Source: Stenotrophomonas sp. BIO128-Bstrain
GTDB lineage: Bacteria; Pseudomonadota; Gammaproteobacteria; Xanthomonadales; Xanthomonadaceae
Reading direction: 5' to 3'
DNA: 64,000 nt
Assembly (NCBI RefSeq): GCF_030128875.1
Contig: NZ_CP124620.1
Location: 1,860,001 to 1,924,000 of the forward strand
The notes under the pieces are model-generated. The model saw only the letters and a list, made by a program, of their open reading frames with translations, was not told where the DNA came from and did no database searches. Position 1 is the stretch's first letter; the number at the start of each line of letters is the position of its first letter. The translations under genes were made by a program, and so were the position numbers. Of this stretch, positions 1 to 9,900 are shown piece by piece.

Positions 1-397
1 TCAGCGCGCAGCTGTAGGCCAGCAGCACGAACGCCACGCCGTAGCAGTGGTTGGTCGCATCTTCGACCACCCCATCGCGCAGCGTCCAGGCGTAACCGCC
101 GGTCGCCGGGTTGCGATGCACCTCGCGGAGGTAGCGGAGGCCGTGTTCGACCGCGGCCAGGTCCTCCGGCTTGCCGAACTCGCGGTAGGCCATCGCGTGG
201 TTGAACACGAACCGGGTGCTGCTGACCAGATGACGGTGGCTGGCGTCGTAGACGCTGCCATCGTCACGGTAGTAATGGAAGAAACCGCCCTTGGGGTCGA
301 TTTCATGCGGCTGGTAGAACGCCATCGTCTGCGCGATATGGGCGCGCAGGAACGCGGGCGAGCGGAAATCGGGGGTCGGCGGAACCGGCGTGGTCAT
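1..397 (-). CDS. AGE-family epimerase/isomerase, N-terminal part (runs off window)
   Basis: The 132 visible residues start MTTPVPPTPDF and carry the family's aromatic barrel segments, such as RHLVSSTRFVFNHAMAY and GYAWTLRDG. The family covers N-acylglucosamine 2-epimerases and mannose/cellobiose isomerases. The ATG overlaps the stop of the upstream fructokinase by 4 bp (ATGA), so the two are translationally coupled. Next to a fructokinase and a GH92 mannosidase, the likely job is mannose to fructose isomerisation; that is inference from context. The C-terminal two thirds lie outside the window. Confidence 0.8.
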   Translation of the reverse strand, partial: MTTPVPPTPDFRSPAFLRAHIAQTMAFYQPHEIDPKGGFFHYYRDDGSVYDASHRHLVSSTRFVFNHAMAYREFGKPEDLAAVEHGLRYLREVHRNPATGGYAWTLRDGVVEDATNHCYGVAFVLLAYSCAL

Positions 398-1389
398 GCG
401 GCGTCATCCTGTTGTTGCTGGAGCAGGTGCTGGACTTCATCACGGCTGGGCATCGCGGCGAAGGCGCCCTTGCGGGTGACCGCGAGCGCACCGACGGCCG
501 CACCGAAACGGATCGCCTCCACCAGCGCGGCGGGGTCGTCGCAGAAGGCGGCAAAGCCCGTCCCGTCGCCACCGCGCTCGCCGATGCCGAACAGCAGCCC
601 GCCGACAAAGGCATCGCCCGCCGCAGTGGAATCGACCGTGGTGACGCGGAAGCCGGTGAGTACGCCGTGGGTGTGGCGGGTATGCCAGCGGATCGGCGCG
701 GCACCGTCGGTGATCACCACCGCCTGCGCCTGCGCGGCGAGCAGACGCGCGACCACGGCGGCGTCACCGCCCGGCACCGAGACCGCCAGATACTCGAGTT
801 CTTCGCGCGAAAGCTTGACCAGATCGGCCAGCGACAGCGCTTCCCACAACCGCGGCAGCGGGTCGACACCGGTCGGCCACAGCGCCGGGCGCAGGTTGAG
901 GTCGAGGCTGACCATCGCACCGGCCTGGCGCGCGCGGCGCATGCCCTCCAGCGTCGCCTCGGCGATCTCGGCCTCGGTCAGGCTGTTGGAGCACACATGG
1001 AAGCTGCGCGTGCCTTCAAAGCAGTTCGGATGGAAGTGCGCACTGCGGAACAGCAGGTCCGCCGCCGGCGGGCGGTAGAAGCTGAAGCTGCGCTCGCCGC
1101 TGGCATCCAGTGCCACGAACGCCAGCGCGGTCTTCGCCGCGTCGGTACGCACGATGCAGTCGGTCGCCACGCCGGCACTGGCCAGACTCTCGGCGAGGAA
1201 GTCGCCGAACATGTCCTGGCCGAGCATGCCGGCGAAATGGGTGTCCGCCCCAAGCCGCGCCGCAGCAACGGCGACGTTGGCGGGCGCACCGCCGGCATAC
1301 TGCAGGAAGGCACGCGGGGTGTCCGGGGTGGCCGGTGGCTGGGCAAGTAGATCGATCAAAATCTCGCCGAAACAAACAATCTTGGACAT
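394..1389 (-). CDS. PfkB-family fructokinase
   Basis: 331 aa, normal for the ribokinase/PfkB family. The N-terminal signature is GGAPANVAVA (residues 33-42). The C-terminal signature DSTAAGDAF (about 253-261) contains the catalytic Asp and anion-hole glycine. These kinases phosphorylate a sugar hydroxyl with ATP in the cytoplasm. Position between a sugar permease and an AGE-family isomerase points to fructose as substrate, giving fructose-6-phosphate; specificity is inferred. It follows the permease by 7 bp and overlaps the downstream isomerase by 4 bp. Confidence 0.88.
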   Translation of the reverse strand: MSKIVCFGEILIDLLAQPPATPDTPRAFLQYAGGAPANVAVAAARLGADTHFAGMLGQDMFGDFLAESLASAGVATDCIVRTDAAKTALAFVALDASGERSFSFYRPPAADLLFRSAHFHPNCFEGTRSFHVCSNSLTEAEIAEATLEGMRRARQAGAMVSLDLNLRPALWPTGVDPLPRLWEALSLADLVKLSREELEYLAVSVPGGDAAVVARLLAAQAQAVVITDGAAPIRWHTRHTHGVLTGFRVTTVDSTAAGDAFVGGLLFGIGERGGDGTGFAAFCDDPAALVEAIRFGAAVGALAVTRKGAFAAMPSRDEVQHLLQQQQDDAA

Positions 1390-1396
1390 CGTGGCC

Positions 1397-2707
1397 TCAA
1401 GCTCCCTGGCGGATTCCAGCGGCCGGGCGCGAGCCCCACAGGCCGTAGAAGATGATGTAGCCGTAGCACAGCAGCGGCAGGATGAAGGACGGCTGCAGGC
1501 CGATATGGTCGGCCAGCTTGCCCTGCAGGACCGGGATCAGCGCCCCGCCGACGATCGCCATGATCAGCAGGCTCGACGCCTTGGTGGTCAGCGTGCCCAG
1601 GCGTTCGATGCTCAGCGCGAAGATCGTCGGGAACATGATCGAATTGAACAGGCCGATCGCCACCACCGAGTACAACGCCACCTGCCCCTGGGTGAGCATG
1701 GTCAGCGCCAGCAGCGCCACGTTCATGCTGGCGAACAGGGTCAGCAGCAGACGCGGCGAGAAGCGGGTCATGATGGCCGAACCGGCAAAGCGGCCGATCA
1801 TCGCCATCGTCCAGTACGCAGAGACGTAATGCGTGGCCTGCTGTTCGCTGAAGCCACCGATGTTCGGCAGCGACAGGTAGTTCACGAGCACGCTGCCGAC
1901 CGCCACTTCCGCACCCACGTAGAAGAAGATGCCGAGCACGCCGAACCGGACGTGGCGGTGACGCAGCGCCTCCATCAGGGTGTGCTTGTCGCCGCTGTTC
2001 TGCTCGGTCGTCTCATTCAGTGCCGGCAGGCGGAACAGATAGACGAACACGGCAAGCAGGACCAGCGCGATTGCCAGGCCGACATACGGGCCCTGCACCG
2101 ACTGGGCTTCCTGGGTGCGATAGGCCAGCTGTTCGGCCATCGGCAGCACATTGATCTCGTCCGCACTCTTGACGGTGTTGCCCAGGATGAGCAGGCCACC
2201 GAAGATCGGCGCGATCGCGGTCCCCAGCGAGTTCAGCGCCTGGGCCAGGGTCAGTCGGCTCGACGCCGTCTGTTCCGGACCGAGCAGCGCCACATACGGG
2301 TTGGCCGCCACCTGCAGGACAGTGATACCCGTGGCCAGCACGAACAGCGCACCCAGGAAGGCTTCATACACGCGCAGCTCGGCCGCGGGCCAGAAGCCGA
2401 GCGCGCCCACTGCCGCGATGGCAAGGCCGGCCACGATGCCGTTCTTGTAGCCCAGCCGTGCGACCAGGCGACTGGCCGGCACCGACATCAGGAAGTACGC
2501 GCCGAAGAAGGTGAACTGCACCAGCATCGCGCGGGCGTAGGTCAGATCGAACACGGCCTTCAGATGCGGGATCAGGATGTCATTGAGGCAGGTGAGGAAG
2601 CCCCACATGAAGAAGATCGTGGTCGCCACGGCCAGCGCAACGCGCGTGTTCACCACGGGCGCGGCGGAGGATGAGGATGGGAGGCGGGGCGTTGGAGAGA
2701 TGGGCAT
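1397..2707 (-). CDS. MFS sugar permease, FucP/GluP type
   Basis: 436 aa with about 12 hydrophobic segments. Typical FucP/glucose-galactose permease sequences are visible, including FFMWGFLTCLNDILIPHLK near the N-terminus and QVAANPYVALLGPE in the first half. The family works as proton symporters for fucose, glucose, galactose or mannose in the inner membrane. Between the LacI gene and the fructokinase it most likely imports the monosaccharide released by the GH92 enzyme. Substrate is not decidable from sequence alone. Confidence 0.87.
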   Translation of the reverse strand: MPISPTPRLPSSSSAAPVVNTRVALAVATTIFFMWGFLTCLNDILIPHLKAVFDLTYARAMLVQFTFFGAYFLMSVPASRLVARLGYKNGIVAGLAIAAVGALGFWPAAELRVYEAFLGALFVLATGITVLQVAANPYVALLGPEQTASSRLTLAQALNSLGTAIAPIFGGLLILGNTVKSADEINVLPMAEQLAYRTQEAQSVQGPYVGLAIALVLLAVFVYLFRLPALNETTEQNSGDKHTLMEALRHRHVRFGVLGIFFYVGAEVAVGSVLVNYLSLPNIGGFSEQQATHYVSAYWTMAMIGRFAGSAIMTRFSPRLLLTLFASMNVALLALTMLTQGQVALYSVVAIGLFNSIMFPTIFALSIERLGTLTTKASSLLIMAIVGGALIPVLQGKLADHIGLQPSFILPLLCYGYIIFYGLWGSRPAAGIRQGA

Positions 2708-2751
2708 TCAGGTACGCGCCTCAGTGCGCGAGCAGGTGATTGGGGGAGCCA

Positions 2752-3795
2752 TCAGACAGTCATCGCGCCGCTGCTCTCGCGAACGCGGAGCTGGACCGGT
2801 GCAACGGTACGGGCCGGTGCGGCGTCGGGATGATCCAGACGCAGCAGCAGCAGTTCGGCTGCCTGTCGCCCGCGTTCGCGCGGGTTGACGGTCAGCGTGG
2901 TCAGCGGCGGCGATGCCACCGAGGCCTCGGAAATATCATCGAAACCGGTCACCGCGAAATCGCGGCCCGGCTGCACGCCACGCGAGGCCAGGCCCAGCAT
3001 CAGACCCAGCGCGACGCTGTCGTTGTAGCAGACCGCTGCGGTCGGCACGGCATCCAGCGCGAACAGCTCGCCGGTGCGCGCGGCCGCATCCAGGCGGCTG
3101 GGCGAGGTTTCGATCAGCCACTCCGGCTGCACCGGCATGCCAGCTTCCACCAGGGCCTGCGCATAGCCGGTACGGCGCTGATGGCAGGAACTGGAGACCG
3201 CATGGCCGCCATAGAACGCGATGCGGCGGTGGCCCTGCTCGATCAGATGCCGCGTGGCCAGGTAGGCACCCTGCTGGTTGTCCAGGGTCAGGAAGTCCCA
3301 GTCGGCACCGGGCAGCTCGCGGTTGAACAGCAGCACGTTGGCGTGCCCGAGCACCTGGCGCAGCTGCCCGGCATCGCTGCCTTCGGCGGGCGACAGGATC
3401 AGCCCGGCCGGCATGTGCTCCATCAACGTCGTCAGCACTGCCTGCTGCCGCTCCGGCGATTCACCGGTGCTGCCAAGCAGGGTCACGAAGCCCTTGCCGC
3501 CCAGCGCTTCGTCCACCCCGGAGGCGAACTCGGCGAAGAACGGGTTGGACAGGTCGTTGATGACCAGCGCCACGCTGGATGAGGTACGCCGGCGCAGATT
3601 GGCCGCGCCACGGTTGTAGACATAGCGCTGGCGCCGCAGTTCGGCCTCCACCTTGGCACGGGTGTCGACATTGACCAGCGGGCTGCCACGCAGCACCAGC
3701 GAGACGGTCGCGCGCGACACGCCGATCGCTTCGGCGATGTCGGTCACGGTGACCGCGCGCGTGCCTTTGCCGGCGGGGGTGGCCTTGTCTTTCAT
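2752..3795 (-). CDS. LacI-family transcriptional repressor
   Basis: The N-terminal HTH reads VTVTDIAEAIGVSRATVSLVLRG, followed by a hinge and a periplasmic-binding-protein-like sensor domain ending FDDISEASVASPPLTTLTVNPRERG. I chose the ATG at 3795 (MKDKATPAG) over one 8 codons upstream because the shorter form gives the usual distance to the HTH. The gene lies inside the mannoside operon. The intergenic region at 6499-6922 has repeated ATCGAT-centred palindromes of the LacI-operator kind, its probable targets. The effector is unknown, likely a mannose-related sugar. Confidence 0.9.
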   Translation of the reverse strand: MKDKATPAGKGTRAVTVTDIAEAIGVSRATVSLVLRGSPLVNVDTRAKVEAELRRQRYVYNRGAANLRRRTSSSVALVINDLSNPFFAEFASGVDEALGGKGFVTLLGSTGESPERQQAVLTTLMEHMPAGLILSPAEGSDAGQLRQVLGHANVLLFNRELPGADWDFLTLDNQQGAYLATRHLIEQGHRRIAFYGGHAVSSSCHQRRTGYAQALVEAGMPVQPEWLIETSPSRLDAAARTGELFALDAVPTAAVCYNDSVALGLMLGLASRGVQPGRDFAVTGFDDISEASVASPPLTTLTVNPRERGRQAAELLLLRLDHPDAAPARTVAPVQLRVRESSGAMTV

Positions 3796-3913
3796 CGGGT
3801 CGTCGGGTTCCTCAAGCAAGGTGCAAGCCTAAACGATCGCATTGACCAGCGGTCCGTGCCCGTGCCGGCGATCAGCCCCGATGGGCTGGCCACGGCACGG
3901 GCCGGTGCGTGGC

Positions 3914-6406
3914 TCATTCGAGCGCCGCGCCCGGGGTGGCGCAGAACGAGGCTGGCAGCGCCTCGGCCTGGGTGCCCCAGCCATTCTCCGGCGCGGTGCC
4001 GCCCAGCGCGAAGGCGATGGTGCCACCGCGCTGCAGCTGCGCCCAGTCCAGCCACACCGGCGCATGCGCGCGGCCATCGACCTGGACATTCTGGACGTAC
4101 TGCAGCTTGCGGCCGTCGGCGCCCGGTGCCTTCAGGGTGAGCGTCCTGCCCTGGCCCAGATCGATCTCGGCGCGGGCGAAGCGCGGGGTATGCAGCAGGA
4201 ACTCGCCGCTGCCCGGCACGGCCGGGTACAGGCCGAGTGCGCTGAACAGGTACCAGGCCGACATCGTGCCCAGGTCATCGTTGCCGGTGACCCCGTTGGG
4301 CGCGTTGGTGAACAGCTGCTGCGCGGCGCGCACCACGGTGGCGGTCTTCCACGGCTGGCCGATCAGCGTGTACATCCACGGTGCATGCAGATCCGGCTCG
4401 TTGTTCGGGTTGTAGCGGTACTGGTTGTAGTAGCTGTACGGGCCAACCACCCATTCCTTGCGTGCGGCGGTCAGCGGCGAGGTCACCAGCGCGTCGTAGG
4501 CGAAGAACGTGTCCAGGCGGCGAGCGGCCTGCTCGCGGCCGTGCATGGCCTGGACCAGGCCCGGCACGTCCTGCTGCGCCAGCCACTGGTACTGCCACGC
4601 AGTGCCTTCATGGAAGCCATGGTGCGAGCGCGGGCTGTACTTGCCATCGGCCGGCAGGTACCACGCGCCATCTTCCATGCGCGGCCGCGGGAAGCCGTTG
4701 AAATCGCCCTCCTCGTCACGCACCGACGGGTCCCACACCTTGCGCCAGTTGCGGCCACGCTCACGCAGCACGCCGGCATCGGCAGTATGACCGAGGCCAT
4801 CGGCCATCTGCGCCAGCGCGCAGTCGGCCAGCGCGTATTCCAGCGTTGCCGAGCCCCCGTGGTGCGGGTCCACGTCCATGCCCTTGGAGGGGAAGGCGCG
4901 GTCGTACTGCACGTAGCCGTTGGCCAGGTAGCTCGGGTTGCCCGAACGGCCTGCATGACGCGAGTTCATCGGCGGCACCTCGAAGGCGTTCTTGCGCAGC
5001 GCGGTGTAGGCCTCGCCCTCGCGGCCGGCCAGCGCGCCGAAACGCCACAGGTCGACCAGGAACGGCGTCACCGGATCACCGGTCATTACGTTGGTTTCGA
5101 AGTTGGCATAGCCCCAGCGCGGCAGCCAACCGCCCTGCGCCTCGATGGCCAGCAGCGTGCGGCCGATGTCGCGCGCGACCTCCGGCTTGGTCAGGGCCAG
5201 CCACTGGTTCTGCGCGCGGTAGGTATCCCACAGCGAGAAGTACTCGTAGTAGGTCCAGCCGTCAGCGCGATGGATGTTGTCGTCGTAGCCACGGTAACGG
5301 CCGTCGGCATCGCTGCCGGTCAGTGGCTGCAGCAGCGCGTGGTACAGCGCGGTGTAGAGCACGGTACGGTCATCGTTGCTGCCGCCCTGCACACGCACGG
5401 CCGCCAGTTCCTTGCGCCACTGCTGCTGTGCCATCTGCCGCACCTGGTCGAAACCAAGCAGGCGGTCGCCCTGCATGCCATCGCTGCGCAGGTTGGCGCG
5501 CGCGCCTTCGGCATCCACGTGGGAGATCGCGCTGACCGCGGTCACCGCGCGGCCCTTGCCCAGGTCGAAGCTGAGCCAGGCGCCACTCGGCTTGAGCTCA
5601 CCTTCCATGCCATGGCGGGCGCCGGGCAGGCCACCGCCCTCGCCCCAGGTGCCGAACGACTTGAACGGGCGGTCGAACTCGATGCGGAACCACGTGGTGT
5701 ACTGATGGCCACCGCAGAAGCTCTTGGTGACCAGCTTGCCTTCCACGGCGCGGTCGCCGACCACATCGACCACGCTGCCGATCACCGAATGGCGCTCGTT
5801 GGCCTGGCCGAGGTTCACCAGCACGTGGCCGGTGCCTGCATCGGCGGCGAAGGTGTAACGCTCGGCCGCGGCACGGGTGCGTGCGGTGGCTTCGGCATCG
5901 ATGCCGCCGTAGTTGGTCAGGCGCACCTTGTAGTAGCCCGCCTGCCCGACTTCGCCATCGTGGGTATAGCTGGAGGCGTAGCGCTTGTGATCGAAGCTCT
6001 TGGCGTCGTCGGTATTGAAGTCGCCGCCCGGGCCGATGCTGCCGGTCACCGGCAGGACCGAGACCTGGCCGCCCTGCTCCCAGCAGCCCGCACCGGAGAG
6101 GAAGGAATGCCCGAAACCCCGGATCTTCGGATCGTCGTAGCGCCACCCGGCGTAGTGCTCACCGATCGGGCTGACCTGGATCAGGCCGAACGGCGCCGAG
6201 GCACCCGGGAACGTATTGCCATCGTCCTTGCTGCCGATGAAGGTGTTGACCTCGCGCTCCAGCGCGGCGGGCGCGGCCTGCAGCATCAGCGGCGCGCAAC
6301 TCAGCGCCAGCAGGCAGGCCAGGCCGGCGAGCGGGCGGCGGCGGGCCGGGATGGCGCCGGCGGCGGAAACGACGGAAGGACGGTGAGAAAGACGGGTCAC
6401 GGACAC
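3914..6406 (-). CDS. GH92 alpha-mannosidase, exported
   Basis: 830 aa. An N-terminal hydrophobic stretch (about residues 27-45, ending LQAAPA) suggests export to the periplasm or outer membrane. GH92 blocks are clear: NTFIGSKDDGNTFPGASAPFG near the mature N-terminus, SLWDTYRAQNQ, HEGTAWQYQW (region of the general acid Glu) and GNDDLGTMSAWYLFSALG (catalytic base region). The family removes exo alpha-1,2/1,3/1,4-mannose with calcium and an inverting mechanism. It is the first gene of the minus-strand operon and faces the TonB receptor, forming a mannose-rich glycan utilisation unit. Linkage preference cannot be read from the sequence. Confidence 0.93.
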   Translation of the reverse strand: MSVTRLSHRPSVVSAAGAIPARRRPLAGLACLLALSCAPLMLQAAPAALEREVNTFIGSKDDGNTFPGASAPFGLIQVSPIGEHYAGWRYDDPKIRGFGHSFLSGAGCWEQGGQVSVLPVTGSIGPGGDFNTDDAKSFDHKRYASSYTHDGEVGQAGYYKVRLTNYGGIDAEATARTRAAAERYTFAADAGTGHVLVNLGQANERHSVIGSVVDVVGDRAVEGKLVTKSFCGGHQYTTWFRIEFDRPFKSFGTWGEGGGLPGARHGMEGELKPSGAWLSFDLGKGRAVTAVSAISHVDAEGARANLRSDGMQGDRLLGFDQVRQMAQQQWRKELAAVRVQGGSNDDRTVLYTALYHALLQPLTGSDADGRYRGYDDNIHRADGWTYYEYFSLWDTYRAQNQWLALTKPEVARDIGRTLLAIEAQGGWLPRWGYANFETNVMTGDPVTPFLVDLWRFGALAGREGEAYTALRKNAFEVPPMNSRHAGRSGNPSYLANGYVQYDRAFPSKGMDVDPHHGGSATLEYALADCALAQMADGLGHTADAGVLRERGRNWRKVWDPSVRDEEGDFNGFPRPRMEDGAWYLPADGKYSPRSHHGFHEGTAWQYQWLAQQDVPGLVQAMHGREQAARRLDTFFAYDALVTSPLTAARKEWVVGPYSYYNQYRYNPNNEPDLHAPWMYTLIGQPWKTATVVRAAQQLFTNAPNGVTGNDDLGTMSAWYLFSALGLYPAVPGSGEFLLHTPRFARAEIDLGQGRTLTLKAPGADGRKLQYVQNVQVDGRAHAPVWLDWAQLQRGGTIAFALGGTAPENGWGTQAEALPASFCATPGAALE

Positions 6407-6498
6407 GGACTCCTTGGCGGACGTGGCGGCAGCGCGAACCAGTGGCGGCGGGCGCCTCTAATTCCCTGGACTGGGCGACCCAATCCACACCCCGGTGA

Positions 6499-6514
6499 AT
6501 TTAGATCGATTTAA
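6499..6514. promoter_or_regulatory. LacI-type operator 1
   Basis: ATTTAGATCGATTTAA is an almost perfect palindrome centred on the CG of ATCGAT, the usual LacI-family operator layout. It lies about 95 bp upstream of the GH92 start. A weaker copy (ATTTCAATCGATGCAT, 6527-6542) follows 29 bp on. Confidence 0.7.
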
Positions 6515-6784
6515 GTAAAGCACGTGAATTTCAATCGATGCATTCTGCGCTGCAACATCGAGGACCGGTCGCCAGCACCCCGCCCTGCCCGAGCCCGCGC
6601 AGTGCCTGGCAGTGCCTGGTGCCGGGGGCCGACATTCCGCCTCATCGGCCGATATGGCGGGCTGAAGCCTCGGACCCAGCAAGGTCGCGGGATCGGCCCG
6701 GGTCAAGAGAAAGCACGCCCCGCGTCCATATTGCGGAGCAGCATGCTTCCCTCGCGCGGTCGTGCTAAAAATCCCCCGCCAAGC

Positions 6785-6801
6785 GTTTAGATCGATCCAA
6801 C
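6785..6801. promoter_or_regulatory. LacI-type operator 2
   Basis: GTTTAGATCGATCCAAC shares the TTTAGATCGATC core with the other sites. It lies about 170 bp upstream of the TonB receptor. Confidence 0.6.
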
Positions 6802-6906
6802 ATAAAACGGTCACGATTGCCGGAAGTGGGGAGCCGGGGGACTGCCCCACGCGATGCATGCGGGACGCGCCAGGCAACTCGACGCTCGAGATAATTTGGC
6901 TCCACC

Positions 6907-6922
6907 CATTAGATCGATTCAA
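6907..6922. promoter_or_regulatory. LacI-type operator 3
   Basis: CATTAGATCGATTCAA has the same core, 48 bp upstream of the TonB receptor ATG, where bound repressor would block transcription. Confidence 0.65.
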
Positions 6923-6969
6923 AGAATTCGTATCGCCACCGTTTCAATCCAGGAGAGGGAGAGAGTGGA

Positions 6970-9900
6970 ATGAAGATGTCACGCATGCACCGCCGCGTTG
7001 CGTTGTCCGCGGCCATTGCCAGCGCGTTGGCCACGGCCGTCGTGCCGGCCGCGCTCGCGCAGCAAGCCACCCCGGCCACGGGTACACCCGATGCCACCAC
7101 GCTCGACAGCGTGACTGTCACCGGCTACCGCTACGCCATCGAAAAGAGTCTGCAGCAGAAGCGCGACGCCAACGCCGTGGTGGAAGTCATCACCGCCGAG
7201 GACGTGGGCAAGTTCCCCGACAAGAACGTCGCCGACGCGCTGCAGCGCGTGCCTGGCGTGGTCATCGAGCGCAGCGGTGGCGAAGGCAAGACCGTCAGTG
7301 TCCGCGGCCTCGCTCCGGACCTGACCCTGACCCAGTTGAATGGCAACTACGTGGCGACCTCGGAAACCAACAACGAGGCCACCCGTTCGTTCAACTACAC
7401 GCTGCTGCCGGCCAACATGCTGTCCAGCGCCGAGCTGTTCAAATCGCCGGAGGCCCGCCTGGATGAAGGCGGCATCGGCGGCACCGTGATCCTGCACACC
7501 CGTCGCCCGCTCGACATGGAAGCCAACTCCGGCTACGTGAACCTGGAGGGCACCTCCTCGGACACCAGCCACGACGTGGATCCGCAGACGTCGGCGCTGT
7601 ACTCCTGGCACAGCAAGGATGAGCGCTTCGGCGTGCTGGTCGGCGCGACCAAGCAGACCCGCACCAGCCGCACCATGCAGGCGAGCACCGAGGACTACCA
7701 GTGGTACGGCAACGGTACCGACGCGGTGGATGCCTACGGCAATCCGCAGCTGCAGGACGGTATCCACTACTGGTGGGGCCAGTCCGGCTTCAATGACCAG
7801 AGCGGCCGCAACTACAGCGAATTCTTCATGCCGACCTCGGTGAACTTCGCCGTGAAGGAAGAGAAGCGCGAGCGCACCGGTGGCCAGTTGACCTTCCAGT
7901 TCAAGCCGACCGACAACCTGACGCTGACCGCCAATTACTTCCGCTTCGAGCTGGAAGGCAATTACACCCAGAACATGTTGAAGATCCCGGAATGGAACCT
8001 CGCCCGCTTCAACGGCGACGGCAACTGGGACGGCGGCCGCCTGCTCAACGGGCTGAACTTCGACCCCTCCGGCAGCATCGTGACCGGCGCGCAGTACGAA
8101 AAGCTGGCCGGCAAGACCTATTACTGCAGCGAAGAACAGGCTGCGGCCGCCGGCATGGCGCCGGGCGGCTGGGGTCCGGACGACTGCACCATCCCCACCC
8201 CGCAGCTGACCGGTACCTACAGCAAGGAAAAGGCGCTCTCGCAGACCGGCGACCTGACCGTCGAGTGGGATATCAGCCCGCTGTGGAAGGCCTCCTTCAC
8301 CGGTGGCCGCACCTGGTCCGAAGGTGGCCCGTCGATGAACTTCGGCATGTCCGCCAAGCCGCGCCGCCAGGTCGACGGTGTGTGGCAGTCTGGCAACACC
8401 TACAGCGCATGGGATCTGACCGGTACGCCGAGCGCCACCTTCTCGCCGAACCTGCAGGACCAGTTGATGGCCGGCATCGCCGAGATCGACACCGGCTCGA
8501 CCGGCTCGTCGTGGATGCAGACCGAGGTCAAGCAGAACTACTTCCAGGCCGACTTCACCAAGCTGTTTGAAAGCGGCTGGCTGGACTCCATCCAGTTCGG
8601 TGCCAAGTACCGCGACGGCGATGTGCACCGCAATACCGGCAACACCTACTGGGTGTGCCAGGGCAAGGATCCGGCCGACTACGACAACAACCGTTACCAG
8701 GCCGGTTGCGATGCCACCGCCGGTGTCGCCCAGCCGGGCTTCTTCCTGTCCAACCCGATCAGCAACATCGCCGGCGGCTTCAACGCCAACGTGTTCCCGG
8801 GCATCAACTACCCGGCCTACATCAACTACCTCAACGAGAAGTACGGCGGATCGCACAGCCGCAAGGAAGAGGACTTCGTCTACAACGTCAACGAGAAGAT
8901 CTACTCGGGCTACTTCCAGGCCAACTTCCGTACCGAGCGAGTGCGCGGCAACGTCGGCGTGCGCGTGGTCCGGACCAAGCAGTTCGCCGAATCCAGTGAC
9001 TCGGTCGAGAAGTTCAACGACTACTTCCAGGACAACGCCGCCGGCTCGCCGATGGGCTGCAACGATCCTGCTGCCGCGCCGCTGATCGCCTCCAATACCG
9101 GCTATGTCTGCCAGAGCGGCTTCGTGCGCCTGCCGGATGGCCTGGCACGCGAGAAAACGTACGCCTTCACCTCGATGGACAAGACCTACACGGACTTCCT
9201 GCCGAGCTTCAACATCGCCTGGGACATCACCGACACGCTGGTGCTGCGTGGTGCGGCCTCCAAGGTCATCGCACGCCCGAGCTACACCAGCATCGCTGCG
9301 CCGGGTGCGCTGAACTACATCAGCGAGGAGTACAGCAACGACCGTCGTGTCGCCGGTGGTACCGACACGCCCGGCTGGTACGGCTATGGCAGCAACAAGA
9401 ACCTGGAACCGTTCGAAGCGACCCAGTTCGACGTCGGCCTGGAGTGGTACTTCAAGCCCGGCGCGGTGGCGGGCCTGGGCCTGTTCCGCAAGAACGTGGA
9501 CAACTTCACGGTGCCGGTGGTCCGCGACCAGCAGATGAATGTCGGCGGCGAAACGGTCACGGTGCAGAAGTACGAGACCCAGGCCAACGGCCGCGATGGC
9601 GTCTCGCAGGGCGTGGAGCTGTACGGTCAGTACACCTTCGACACGGGCTTCGGCATCCAGGCCAACTACACCTACAACGACACCAACCTGGCCGCCATCG
9701 TGCTCGATGGCGAAGAGATCGGTTCCTCGCCGCTGGTGGGCAGCGCCAAGAACCAGGCCAACGTCACCCTCTTCTACGAGAACGAGAAGTTCCTGGCACG
9801 GGCGTCGTACAACCGCCGCGGTGAAGTCGTGGGCGGTCCGGTCAACGGCATGAGCCAGTACTCCGAACCGTACGACCAGCTGGATCTCAACGTGGCCTAC

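Larger units (their letters stand above)
6407..6969. promoter_or_regulatory. Divergent promoter region between GH92 operon and TonB receptor
   Basis: 563 bp without a credible gene. It contains three clear palindromic sites built on TTAGATCGAT plus a fourth, weaker ATCGAT site. The GH92-proximal pair (centres about 6507 and 6536) are 29 bp apart. The site at about 6915 lies 55 bp before the receptor ATG. The rest shows no structure I can name. Confidence 0.7.

Noticed and set aside
3842..6514. 890-codon open frame on the plus strand
   Set aside because: It is antisense to the GH92 gene. Long shadow frames are usual opposite high-GC genes, and the translation has no domain.
6458..6922. 154-codon frame in the GH92/TonB intergenic region
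   Set aside because: It overlaps the operators and has no coding features or ribosome-binding site.
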